From a virus, in the IMG/VR virus record IMGVR_UViG_3300036399_000955, positions 1-23,857 of that record: a stretch of 23,857 nt of DNA. The stretch is one strand, 5' to 3'. The position numbers and the translations under genes are program-made. Under the pieces are notes generated by a model. The model worked only from the letters and a program-made list of their open reading frames with translations, did no database searches and was not told the DNA's origin. Each line of letters starts with the position of its first letter. Position 1 is the stretch's first letter. Of this stretch, positions 1-8,524 are shown piece after piece.

Positions 1-1041
<1,041 letters not shown>

Positions 1042-1212
1042 CTATCTTCCTCTTCTTATTCGAATTTCTAATTCTTTTAAATAAGATGCTTTCCATTTGT
1101 GTTCAACCGATATAGGTCCATGAGGAAATTTATTTAAATCATATTTCCAAATAGAAACACATTCCTCATCTTCAAAAAGATGCTCAAATTTTTTAGATTT
1201 TTCTAAACTCAT
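1042..1212 (-). CDS. Small hypothetical protein, 56 aa
   Basis: An ORF of 56 residues with an ATG at 1212 and a TAG at 1042-1044. Its start overlaps the stop of the upstream SGNH gene in an ATGA arrangement, the same coupling used between many genes here, which is the main reason to believe it. The product is charged: it starts MSLEKSKKFEHLFEDEE, has a central tryptophan-containing stretch (SIWKYDLNKFPHGPI, then EHKWKASYL) and ends in a basic tail (EIRIRRGR). No signal peptide or membrane segment is seen. I do not recognise a family. Without this gene, 1042-1208 would be the largest gap in an otherwise gapless region. Confidence 0.7.
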   Translation of the reverse strand: MSLEKSKKFEHLFEDEECVSIWKYDLNKFPHGPISVEHKWKASYLKELEIRIRRGR

Positions 1213-1937
1213 TGATTAAAATATTCTGAATTTGTTTGTATAATGTAATTTGCAAATGATTCATGCATTTTGAGTGAAAAGTGATGGTCACCTTCTATAC
1301 CATATTCACCATGAGTTTCTTGCCATACATCATTCCACGTTTCCCAAAACCCTAAATTAGAAGTTATTTCACTTTTACCAATCACACAATCTGAATGATA
1401 TTCATCTGTCCAACTATAACATAATAATTTAAATGGTACATACGATTGTAATGATTTTATTATTTCTGAAAAATTATTAATACTGGCTTTTGATGTATTT
1501 ACTATTTTAAATAAATTTAAATTCAAATGATAATTTTGTGAATCTAACAATGACTTATTTAATTCAGTTAATGGTGGTTCTAATTTTGTAGATGCGTTAG
1601 TTGGTATATAAGAATTACTACCTACAAAGTAGTCTAAATGCTTCTCTTTATCTATTGATTTTACACATTTATTACTATGTTCTACATCCATAATAGGATT
1701 TAACAATGGTAGACGGACTCTTTCGGATGTTGGCAAAAACAATATTACAAAATCATTTGAATTTATAAAACTTAATTTTCTTAAAAAAATATCAATTATA
1801 GTTTGAGTATCTCTACTGCCTTTAGATGATACATAATACTCCTCACCGATAAATTGCTCACAAACTTTAAAAATCCACGCGTTTGGATAGGAACCCGTAA
1901 AACTATCTCCAATAATCCAAATTTTTTTATTTTCCAT
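1209..1937 (-). CDS. SGNH/GDSL-type hydrolase, 242 aa
   Basis: Probable serine esterase or acyltransferase of the SGNH superfamily. Block I is IIGDSF near the N-terminus with nucleophile Ser12. A Gly/Ser-rich turn (SSKGSRDTQ) follows where block II is expected, then the hydrophobic strand FVILFLPTSERV. The C-terminal catalytic Asp/His appears as GDHHFS (Asp217, His219), followed by an amphipathic helix. No signal peptide, so it is probably cytoplasmic. It lies between an HddA-type sugar kinase and a small ORF and is one of four such proteins in the window; the setting suggests removal or transfer of acyl groups on a glycan. The substrate cannot be told from sequence. A 22-base spacer separates its ATG from the kinase gene. 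Confidence 0.75.
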   Translation of the reverse strand: MENKKIWIIGDSFTGSYPNAWIFKVCEQFIGEEYYVSSKGSRDTQTIIDIFLRKLSFINSNDFVILFLPTSERVRLPLLNPIMDVEHSNKCVKSIDKEKHLDYFVGSNSYIPTNASTKLEPPLTELNKSLLDSQNYHLNLNLFKIVNTSKASINNFSEIIKSLQSYVPFKLLCYSWTDEYHSDCVIGKSEITSNLGFWETWNDVWQETHGEYGIEGDHHFSLKMHESFANYIIQTNSEYFNQ

Positions 1938-1959
1938 TTTGTAAATATACTAATAAAAA

Positions 1960-2988
1960 TTAAATTTGCCAAGTCCTCATACCAAATTTATTCCAAGTAA
2001 ATGGTTGATTATATCCCATTTCTAATTTATCCAATGCTTTTATAACATCGTATTTGGTATTATTCGGACAATAAAAGAACATAAATCCTCCACCTCCTGC
2101 TCCACTTATTTTACCACCCGTTGCTCCAGCTTTTAATGCAGTTTTATATAATAATTCTATTTCGGGAGTACTAATGCCTTTTGCTAATAATTTTTTTTGT
2201 TGAAATCCATAATCTAATATTTCACCCAATTCATCTATATTTCCTCGTATTAAACAATTTTTAATAAGTTTAGCCTGTTCTACTAATGCGTGTAATGAAA
2301 GTAAAGACGTTGTATTTTTGTCCGCCATTTTCTTAACTTGCTCTTCCAATACATCCGAACTGTTGCGTGTAAAATTAGTAAAATATAAAACAATGTTATT
2401 TTCGATTTCATCCTGTACTTTATCTCTAATTCTAATTGGGTTTACGATTACATCGTTTCCTCTAAATTCCATATAATTGAATCCACCAAACGCAGCTGCG
2501 TATTGGTCTTGTTTTCCACCGTTTTCTTTTAATTCAATTCTTTCAATTTGAATTGCCATTTCGGCTATATCGTACTCACCTAATGGCAAATTGAATAGTT
2601 CCATAAAAACTCCAATAATAGAGACTATAAGAGTTGATGATGTACCTAGTCCACTTCCAGTTGGAACATCTTGATTGGAAATTATATCGTACCCAAATGG
2701 TTCTATATTGAATCGTTTGCAAATGTGATTATGCGTTGCTTTAAACAACTTTAATCCATACGAACAATCTAACTCACTACTGAATTCATGCTCCTCATAT
2801 TCCTCCTTATTTACCCATTTAAACGTAACTCTGGTATCATCTCTTAATTGTAAAGATGTATGTGTAAATAAACGAATTGTAGTGTTGATTACTGCTCCAA
2901 TATGTGTTTTGGTATATTCTGGCATATCAGTACCACCTCCACCAAATGATATTCTAAATGGAACTTTACTTCTATATATTCTCTTCAT
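1960..2988 (-). CDS. hddA: GHMP-family sugar kinase, D-glycero-D-manno-heptose 7-phosphate kinase (HddA) type
   Basis: Predicted ATP-dependent kinase that phosphorylates C1 of a sugar phosphate, as HddA does in making GDP-heptose for surface glycans. The N-terminus carries KVPFRISFGGGGTDMPEY, characteristic of HddA-like GHMP kinases; the ATP loop is PTGSGLGTSST; the C-terminal motif is GGKISGAGGGGFMFF. Length (342 aa) fits the family (~340). I place the start at the ATG at 2988 (MKRIYRSK), not at the upstream Met at 3009, because family members begin just before the RAPLRISF-like strand and this shortens the overlap with the upstream gene to 17 bases. No gmhA, gmhB or hddC was found in the window, so the host may supply the partners, or the true substrate may be a different sugar. 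Confidence 0.88.
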   Translation of the reverse strand: MKRIYRSKVPFRISFGGGGTDMPEYTKTHIGAVINTTIRLFTHTSLQLRDDTRVTFKWVNKEEYEEHEFSSELDCSYGLKLFKATHNHICKRFNIEPFGYDIISNQDVPTGSGLGTSSTLIVSIIGVFMELFNLPLGEYDIAEMAIQIERIELKENGGKQDQYAAAFGGFNYMEFRGNDVIVNPIRIRDKVQDEIENNIVLYFTNFTRNSSDVLEEQVKKMADKNTTSLLSLHALVEQAKLIKNCLIRGNIDELGEILDYGFQQKKLLAKGISTPEIELLYKTALKAGATGGKISGAGGGGFMFFYCPNNTKYDVIKALDKLEMGYNQPFTWNKFGMRTWQI

Positions 2989-3529
2989 CGGGCATACCAT
3001 TTTCTGCATACCAATTTTTTACATTACGTTCTCCTATTAATAAGAAGAAACAATTGTAACAAAGTGGTCTAATATTATCCAATACTCTATTGTTTAGATT
3101 ACCATCTAAAAAATCAATTAATAATGGCATTTTTCCATCCGTAATTCTTTCTTCACTGAATCCACAACTAGAACATACCTTTGGAACATACCCACTATCA
3201 AATAATTTGTTTTTGAATTTATGCAGAGGATATTTTATATGTTTACCCGCAATTAAATCATCTATATGATATTTTTTGTTTCGAATAGTTTTAGTCCTTT
3301 CTATTCCAACACCAAATGGATTTTTTAAATCGTCAAATATACCATATAATTTAGCATATTTTTTATAGGTGTTGTATGATACACCCAATGTTCTGGCTGC
3401 TTCAAACGCAGATTTAGATTGAGCCTGTGCTGCTTTTATTTGGGATTCTAAAATTGGTTTTGCACCCAATCCTCTTTTTGTAATTCTAATTTCAAGATTC
3501 GGAAAGAATCCTTCTACTTCATTTTCCAT
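2972..3529 (-). CDS. HNH-like zinc protein with N-terminal helix-turn-helix, catalytic His absent
   Basis: 185 aa. Residues ~38-62 form a helix-turn-helix-like segment (AARTLGVSYNTYKKYAKLYG), followed by a charged linker. The C-terminal half looks like the zinc-stapled core of HNH endonucleases: CSSC at 119-122, LIDFLDGNLNNRVLDNIRPLC in the middle, and CYNC at 157-160. In active HNH enzymes the core reads DH and ends CxNCH. Here the catalytic His is Phe140 and the last His is Phe161, while the four zinc cysteines are kept. I recall related phage proteins with the same DF wording, so this may be a DNA-binding subfamily without nuclease activity, perhaps a transcription regulator. It follows a 32-base spacer and overlaps the sugar kinase. 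The fold call is fairly firm; the function is inferred. Confidence 0.75.
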   Translation of the reverse strand: MENEVEGFFPNLEIRITKRGLGAKPILESQIKAAQAQSKSAFEAARTLGVSYNTYKKYAKLYGIFDDLKNPFGVGIERTKTIRNKKYHIDDLIAGKHIKYPLHKFKNKLFDSGYVPKVCSSCGFSEERITDGKMPLLIDFLDGNLNNRVLDNIRPLCYNCFFLLIGERNVKNWYAENGMPDEENI

Positions 3530-3561
3530 ACTAATAACAATTTAATGTATATATAAGTATA
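3530..3561 (-). promoter_or_regulatory. AT-rich intergenic spacer, possible promoter
   Basis: A 32-base spacer in a region where most genes overlap. The minus strand reads TATACTTATATATACATT and then AAATTGTTATTAGT up to the ATG at 3529. It could hold a -10-like element for the HNH-like gene and those after it. There is no recognisable -35, and random AT-rich sequence could look the same. Confidence 0.15.
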
Positions 3562-4440
3562 TCAAAATTTATTTTTTATATAATCTATAATTTTTTCAGA
3601 TATTAATTTTGAACCTCTTATAGAATTATGTCCATCAAAACTAACACCTTCGGTATCATCTGAAAACTTTGCTTTTCGTTCTGTACTAAACCAGTGTACC
3701 AAATCATAAGTTTCATCGAATTTTACAGAATATTTCAATATATCACTTTCTACTCGTTTAAATGATGCGAGTTTACCATATTTTGGATTTAAAAATTTTA
3801 ATTGATGTATTCTATTCGTACTTTCTAACGAAGTTTGAATAAATGCATAATTTATATTTTTAGAATTTAAAAGGTTTATCAGTAAATATAGTTTTTGATA
3901 TTCACTTACAATATCTGATTGGACATTAAATGATTTGTCATACCAATTTTGTATTAATTTAAAGTTTTCATTTTCAATAAAATCAAAATTATTTTCACCT
4001 GCAAAATTACAATATCTATTTTGGTTTTCAAAATACATTTCACCTCTACCAGGAGGGGGTAATTCCAATATGAATAATGTAGATTTTAATTCTTCATCAG
4101 ATGTATTCATTATATGTGTTACCGTTTTACGCACCACTCTATGCAATGAACCACCAAATATTGAATCATTTATTACTGGTATTTCAAAAAAATCTCCAAC
4201 TCTATTTACATAATTATATTTTTCTCTAACCCAATCAAATTCATTGAATGGTTCAAATACGTTTGGATTTGTAAATTGTGTATTTTCTTTAAATTTGTCA
4301 TGATGTTTACATTGTTCTAAAAAATAACTTATATCAATATCTTTTGTTTCTTCAAAATATTTAAAATACCACGGATTGTTATGACCATGCCCCCACATAA
4401 AACTGCAACCATTTGCGTATATTTTACTAAATGAGGTCAT
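3562..4440 (-). CDS. SGNH-like hydrolase, GCSF variant, 292 aa
   Basis: Second member of the SGNH group here. Block I is ANGCSFMWGHGH with predicted nucleophile Ser13; GCS in place of GDS is known in some SGNH branches. The middle holds a beta strand followed by LELPPPGRGEMYF. The C-terminal catalytic Asp/His is FDGHNS (Asp269, His271), then a helix. At 292 aa it is the longest of the four, with extra aromatic-rich sequence in the first 100 residues. The stop of the upstream CysC-like kinase overlaps this start by 4 bases, so the two are probably translated together. Likely an esterase or acyltransferase acting on a glycan; the substrate is unknown. Confidence 0.7.
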   Translation of the reverse strand: MTSFSKIYANGCSFMWGHGHNNPWYFKYFEETKDIDISYFLEQCKHHDKFKENTQFTNPNVFEPFNEFDWVREKYNYVNRVGDFFEIPVINDSIFGGSLHRVVRKTVTHIMNTSDEELKSTLFILELPPPGRGEMYFENQNRYCNFAGENNFDFIENENFKLIQNWYDKSFNVQSDIVSEYQKLYLLINLLNSKNINYAFIQTSLESTNRIHQLKFLNPKYGKLASFKRVESDILKYSVKFDETYDLVHWFSTERKAKFSDDTEGVSFDGHNSIRGSKLISEKIIDYIKNKF

Positions 4441-4883
4441 ACGATGTGTTTTATTAGATTTTTAAAAGTATCATCTACTGAATACGATGTATCTAAATTT
4501 ATAAAAAATTCAATTGGTTTTTCGTAATCTAATGCGAAAAAATCCTCCCTACCTCTGATTTTTTTTGTGTGGCAATAAATTTCTTGTACTTTACACTCTG
4601 ATTTAAGTTGTTCTCTCATTTCTCTATATGGAGAAACTAAACTAATCACAACATCATTGCCAGATTTATCCAAATATTTAGCAATATCAAATGCCTTTTG
4701 AATATTCCTTTCTCTACCTTCTTTTGAATAATCTTTATTTGGAAATATTTCTCTTAACTGGTCACCATCTATGTGGAATACGGATTTACGCCAATTTTTT
4801 TTATCGGTTTGTAACCATATTTGTAACTTTTTAGCCAATGTGGTTTTTCCACTTCCTGGTTGGCCGGTAAATAGATAAATCAT
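4437..4883 (-). CDS. CysC-like P-loop kinase (adenylylsulfate-kinase family), short form
   Basis: 148 aa P-loop kinase. Walker A is GQPGSGKTT (7-15); HIDGDQLR (37-44) matches the CysC substrate loop LDGDxxR; DYSKEGRERN (51-60) matches FSxxxRxxN; SPYREMR (84-90) matches ISPxR. These are adenylylsulfate kinase signatures. The protein is ~50 residues shorter than typical CysC (~200 aa): the RDPKGLYKKA lid segment is missing and only FFALDYEKP stands where FTGIDSVYE is expected. Related kinases in Campylobacter capsule loci act on cytidine diphosphoramidate rather than adenylylsulfate, so the substrate is open. No sulfotransferase or ATP sulfurylase is visible. It overlaps its neighbours by 4 bases on both sides. 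Confidence 0.8.
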   Translation of the reverse strand: MIYLFTGQPGSGKTTLAKKLQIWLQTDKKNWRKSVFHIDGDQLREIFPNKDYSKEGRERNIQKAFDIAKYLDKSGNDVVISLVSPYREMREQLKSECKVQEIYCHTKKIRGREDFFALDYEKPIEFFINLDTSYSVDDTFKNLIKHIV

Positions 4884-5548
4884 AACTTATTAAATAATAA
4901 CGATTTTAGTTTGTTTATATTTTCTTCTTTTGGTGGTGGAGGGGTATCATGTTTAACATGTCTAACCTTTAATGATATATTTGGATATTTTTTAGAAAGG
5001 GATTGAACTGCTGATATGTTTTTATGCGAGTCATCTATAAAAAATACATCGTTAACTCCACTTTTTATTTTATCTTCAATCCAGTCAGCTTTCTTTTTTG
5101 GGTCTGCATCTGCTAATGCAACTACATATATTCCGTTCAATCCAATATCAGCTAAATATCGTTTAATTGGCATATATGCACCTCTTGCGGTAAGTATTAC
5201 TATTTCTGAACCACCTACTCTTACGATGTTTTTAAGTAATCTTGTAACACCTTTTATTTCTTGTGGTTGGTTTACTTTATCAAAATCAGAAAAATCAAAT
5301 TTATCACCTTTTTTTGGTTCATATACCGCATATTCTCCAGGTGTTAATTTTGATTTTTTTCCAGTTTTATGTGTAATGTAAATGTGAGAATTTGTTTGAA
5401 CTAATGTATCATCAAAATCAAATACTCTTAATTTATCAGATTTAGCTTCACTTAATGAATTGAATGCAAATGCGTTTAAGTTGGAGTATACTTTTCCAAA
5501 CTCAACCTTCATTCCATTCCACATTCCTGATGTAAAGTTATTAACCAT
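4880..5548 (-). CDS. HAD-superfamily phosphatase, phage type
   Basis: 222 aa with all four HAD motifs: VFDFDDTLV (Asp44 nucleophile, Asp46 acid), LTARG with Thr120, the lysine of PKKKADW (~152), and FFIDDSHKN with Asp172/Asp173. Between motifs I and II is a cap segment with KLTPGEYAVYEPKKGDKF, a wording I associate with a HAD family common in T4-like and other large phages. The ~38 residues before the HAD core are not part of the usual fold; the last 20 are lysine-rich. The active site is complete, so it should be a working phosphatase; its substrate (nucleotide, nucleic acid end or sugar phosphate) is unknown. The start overlaps the upstream coiled-coil gene by 8 bases. Confidence 0.82.
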   Translation of the reverse strand: MVNNFTSGMWNGMKVEFGKVYSNLNAFAFNSLSEAKSDKLRVFDFDDTLVQTNSHIYITHKTGKKSKLTPGEYAVYEPKKGDKFDFSDFDKVNQPQEIKGVTRLLKNIVRVGGSEIVILTARGAYMPIKRYLADIGLNGIYVVALADADPKKKADWIEDKIKSGVNDVFFIDDSHKNISAVQSLSKKYPNISLKVRHVKHDTPPPPKEENINKLKSLLFNKL

Positions 5549-5858
5549 TTAGTATTTGCTTCTTTGCCTTTGGTATTGATTTTTCTAACTTATCGTTCTC
5601 TTTTGTAAGAAATTCAACTTTAACACCCAATGCTGCCACTTCTCGTGTAAGTTCTAACACCATATTACGAAGGTCATCTTTCTCTTTTGATGCGGATTCT
5701 AATAATGCTTCTAATTTAGAGATACGGTCTTTACAATCGTGCTTTATAAAGTCATCATCTTTTTCCTTTTTTTGGGCTCGTTTTTCATAATAACGAAATG
5801 CCGATGCTCCTCCCATTACGGTTATTGCGGTGATTATTACTGAATAAAGGTTTTCCAT
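5541..5858 (-). CDS. Membrane-anchored coiled-coil protein, 105 aa
   Basis: A hydrophobic N-terminal segment (YSVIITAITVMGGASAFRYY, residues ~5-24) is followed directly by basic residues and then a long charged heptad-like helix (ISKLEALLESASKEKDDL and VEFLTKENDKLEKSI). This fits a single-pass membrane protein with a cytoplasmic or periplasmic coiled coil. The layout resembles small phage inner-membrane spanins or holin-associated proteins, but no lysis partner is next to it. It sits five bases after the end of the upstream structural-type gene. Function unknown; the topology call is fairly safe. Confidence 0.6.
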   Translation of the reverse strand: MENLYSVIITAITVMGGASAFRYYEKRAQKKEKDDDFIKHDCKDRISKLEALLESASKEKDDLRNMVLELTREVAALGVKVEFLTKENDKLEKSIPKAKKQILNG

Positions 5859-5863
5859 TAATG

Positions 5864-6271
5864 TTATTTTTTAGGGGGTTCAATTGTACCGTCATTACCA
5901 TCCATCGCATCGTGAACCGAATTCAATTGGTCTACTGCTAATGTGATTTGAGAATACATCCAAGAATCTAATTGCTGTCCTTCTGACATTCTTTGTAAAA
6001 TCATATTTGCATAATCAGCAATTCTTTCCAAATCACCCATTGCCATTTCTTTCAATCCTGCCAATGTTTCTTCCGGTGAAGAATTATCATCACCCTCTTG
6101 CATTTTGTGTTTAAGTAATTCAGTCATTTTGTTGAATACTTGCTCACCACCATTCTCTCCTAAACGATATGCTCCTCCTAATTTCTCATAAACTTTAATT
6201 TTATGAGACATTGGCATACTTTTTTCGTTTACAGCTTTCCAAGCTTTTGGATTAGTTACTTCAAATTTCAT
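5864..6271 (-). CDS. Hypothetical phage protein, possibly structural, 135 aa
   Basis: Soluble, mostly helical, with a basic N-terminus (MKFEVTNPKAWKAVNEKS), an acidic/Ser-rich turn around GDDNSSPEE, and a C-terminal helix LDSWMYSQITLAVDQLNSVH ending in an acidic tail. The SW-x-SQITLA-x-DQL-x-SVHDAM wording is familiar from short proteins of T4-like marine phages annotated as hypothetical or virion-associated; this is from memory and not checked. Its ATG overlaps the TGA of the upstream SGNH gene. It is one of the few genes in this stretch with no link to sugars. Confidence 0.55.
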   Translation of the reverse strand: MKFEVTNPKAWKAVNEKSMPMSHKIKVYEKLGGAYRLGENGGEQVFNKMTELLKHKMQEGDDNSSPEETLAGLKEMAMGDLERIADYANMILQRMSEGQQLDSWMYSQITLAVDQLNSVHDAMDGNDGTIEPPKK

Positions 6272-6909
6272 ATTAAATTTAATTGTATATACTGATATAA
6301 ATATAAAAAAAATTCTTTATGCCCTTCTTTACCAAAATGTCTGTCATTATTTGTTTGCCACCATAATGAAGTTTTGTTACAAACATCTATCCAACATTCC
6401 GCTTCAATAGGAGTTATATAATTTTTACTATGATTTTTAACCATTTTATTGAATATGGGTAATCCACACTTATCCATATTCCAAAAAAATACATTTGTGT
6501 ATCTTTTTAAATTTTCTATTATAAAGTTATATTGTAATAATGCATTTTCTGTATATTGCATCATTTCATTTTTACTTGATAATTTATGTTTATAAAACTC
6601 TATTTCACTTTCGTTAAATCCTTTTATATCATTATTTCTCAAATCAATACCTATATTTTTCCAAAAATCATATAATCTATCATAAAAAGTAATTCCAATT
6701 ATAACAATATCATCTTTATCTAAATTATCAATATTGTGATACATTTTATGCAAAATCCCATAATTTGATATTCCAGCAGATGCATAAGATTGTAGTTCGT
6801 AATTTAATTTATTGGATAACAAAACCGGCCAAGATTCTTCTATTGATACTTCATCTATAGTTGAAAAATTAGTAGAAAATGAATCACCAAATATGTATAA
6901 ATTTTTCAT
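6268..6909 (-). CDS. SGNH/GDSL-type hydrolase, 213 aa
   Basis: Third SGNH protein. Block I is YIFGDSFST with nucleophile Ser10; a block II-like ASAGISNYGI (Gly and Asn of the oxyanion hole) follows near residue 45-52; the hydrophobic strand DDIVIIGITFYDR comes next. The C-terminal catalytic pair is NDRHFGKEGH (Asp189, His191). Length and block spacing match minimal SGNH esterases. No signal peptide. Its ATG overlaps the TAA of the oxygenase gene upstream (TAATG), implying coupled translation. Presumably an esterase or acyltransferase working with the nearby glycosyltransferases; the substrate is not predictable. Confidence 0.77.
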   Translation of the reverse strand: MKNLYIFGDSFSTNFSTIDEVSIEESWPVLLSNKLNYELQSYASAGISNYGILHKMYHNIDNLDKDDIVIIGITFYDRLYDFWKNIGIDLRNNDIKGFNESEIEFYKHKLSSKNEMMQYTENALLQYNFIIENLKRYTNVFFWNMDKCGLPIFNKMVKNHSKNYITPIEAECWIDVCNKTSLWWQTNNDRHFGKEGHKEFFLYLYQYIQLNLI

Positions 6910-7637
6910 TAAAATAATTTATCTTTTCTCTTTTTTCTTTGAGTTGCAAACGCCAATAGAGTACATCTATTATGTTCACCTATTATCTTTTCTACTGCAT
7001 GAGATGTATCAAATGTTTGCAAATCAATAATTGCAACTTTTCCAAATTTAGGAGCTATTTTGTATTTAGTTTCTTTATCAATTGAATGAGTATTTTTTGT
7101 ATTTCTTAATATTAAACTACCACCCCAGTCTTCTTCCCACTCCTCATTTAAATAAATCAATACAGCGCAAGTATTTTGATATTCGTTACCTTGTCCATCA
7201 TTGTGGTCTTTTAAATAGCATCCTTCAGAATAGCATGTCCATTGTAACGCACAATTAACATCATCTTCGGTTTGATTATAAAAATGTTTTATTATTTGAT
7301 AATACGTTTGTTTTATAATTGAATTATCTGAAAATGGTATCATTTCACTTTGTAACCATATCTGTGCAATTTTATTTTCATCGTACTTCTTTATTAAATT
7401 ATTTTTTTCAATAATCGCGTTTTTAAAAGTTTCAAATCCTTCATTAATTCTATATGAATTATGATTTTCATCATGTGCATCAAATCTAACTATAGTAAAC
7501 TTTTCCAAATAATTATCATCCGATACTTTGTATTTTAATTCTAAAAATGCGTTATACGATTCTTCACTAAAATCTTTTAAATCAAAATCACAATATCCAT
7601 TAGTGTGTAATGATTCGTTTGCTTCTATTAAATTCAT
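6909..7637 (-). CDS. 2-oxoglutarate/Fe(II)-dependent oxygenase, prolyl-4-hydroxylase-like
   Basis: 242 aa with the facial triad and co-substrate residues of the 2OG-Fe(II) double-stranded beta helix: His145-x-Asp147 in LKDHNDGQG, His213 in DTSHAVEKI, and Arg224 in HNRCTLLAF. The strands between (CAVLIYLNEEW, WGGSLILRN, GKVAIIDL) fit the P4H-like family, where WGGxL is typical. It couples oxidation of 2-oxoglutarate to hydroxylation of a protein, sugar or small molecule. T4-like phages of aquatic hosts often carry such oxygenases, usually with unknown targets. Here it sits between a GT-A-like gene (4-base overlap) and an SGNH gene (1-base overlap), so a target in the same glycan or glycoprotein pathway is plausible. 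Confidence 0.87.
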   Translation of the reverse strand: MNLIEANESLHTNGYCDFDLKDFSEESYNAFLELKYKVSDDNYLEKFTIVRFDAHDENHNSYRINEGFETFKNAIIEKNNLIKKYDENKIAQIWLQSEMIPFSDNSIIKQTYYQIIKHFYNQTEDDVNCALQWTCYSEGCYLKDHNDGQGNEYQNTCAVLIYLNEEWEEDWGGSLILRNTKNTHSIDKETKYKIAPKFGKVAIIDLQTFDTSHAVEKIIGEHNRCTLLAFATQRKKRKDKLF

Positions 7638-8524
7638 TTTATATTATTTATTTCTGTTTGAAATACTTCGTATGATTGTTTTTTAAATTCTTCTTTTCTA
7701 TCAATTCTTTTTATTATAGAATCATAATGATTTCTATTTCTATAAATATAATTTTCACAAACAATATAGTTTTTTAATTTGAATTGGTGTATGTTTACAC
7801 CTGTTTGATTTAATTTTTCAATTCCCCACATTAGAAATGTATCATCAGGACCATAGGCTCCCATTGATTCTGGCAAAGGTATTCTATCTAATAGTGGTTT
7901 TGATAAAAGTGTAAACCATCCCGCTCCAAATTTTGTTTGTGGTTGGCCAGGTACATTATTAAAAACGGTTTCCAATGCAACATCACCTACTTCACCACAA
8001 TCTACAAACGGATTATTTGTTTTGCAATAATCCAATGGTTTATTTAAATAATTAGAATTTACTAAACAATCCCAAGTAGTATCCCAATACTTAACAATCT
8101 CTGGTGTAATAAAATATTTATCAACATTATCAATTACATCAATTGCGTTTTCCATATAAAATAATATTCGTTCATCAAAACAAATATCAGTATCTAGCCA
8201 AATAAAATGAGTTGCATTTTTAGATTCTAAATGTGCGTATCGTTTGGTTTGAAGTGCACCGATAATTTCATCTCTAATCTGATAGGTAGATTTACTAGCC
8301 CAATCAGTTAATGGTTTTAGTGAATTGAATCTATCTATAAAAAATTGCTTATCTACTTTAGAATTTTTCCAATCAAATAGATAATCTGAAACTGAAAATG
8401 AAATATAAAATTCATAATTATTACCACTTATATGTTTGGATGCCTTATTCAAATCAATTAATACTCTTTCCAAATCATCCAACTCATGTGGCATTACGAA
8501 TGATGTAATAACTATTTTTTTCAT
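7634..8524 (-). CDS. GT-A-type glycosyltransferase, 296 aa
   Basis: Probable nucleotide-sugar-dependent transferase. After an N-terminal Rossmann-like strand (MKKIVITSFVMPHELDDLERV) comes FIWLDTDICFDERIL, where Asp-Thr-Asp is a DxD metal/sugar-nucleotide motif with the hydrophobic lead-in typical of GT-A enzymes. Further on, GAGWFTLLSKPLLDRIPLP and GAYGPDDTFLMWGIEKL match the acceptor loop and the acidic catalytic region (ED/DD) of family-2-like enzymes. No membrane segment. It overlaps both neighbours by 4 bases. Donor and acceptor are unknown. Confidence 0.75.
   Translation of the reverse strand: MKKIVITSFVMPHELDDLERVLIDLNKASKHISGNNYEFYISFSVSDYLFDWKNSKVDKQFFIDRFNSLKPLTDWASKSTYQIRDEIIGALQTKRYAHLESKNATHFIWLDTDICFDERILFYMENAIDVIDNVDKYFITPEIVKYWDTTWDCLVNSNYLNKPLDYCKTNNPFVDCGEVGDVALETVFNNVPGQPQTKFGAGWFTLLSKPLLDRIPLPESMGAYGPDDTFLMWGIEKLNQTGVNIHQFKLKNYIVCENYIYRNRNHYDSIIKRIDRKEEFKKQSYEVFQTEINNIK

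Noticed and set aside
3935-5381. Plus-strand ORFs at 3935-4213 and 5016-5381
   Set aside because: Shadows of the SGNH and HAD genes, whose catalytic motifs fix the minus-strand reading.
6272-6300. AGTATATAC before the ATG at 6271 as a further promoter word
   Set aside because: It is coding sequence for the last residues (QYIQL) of the SGNH protein upstream.
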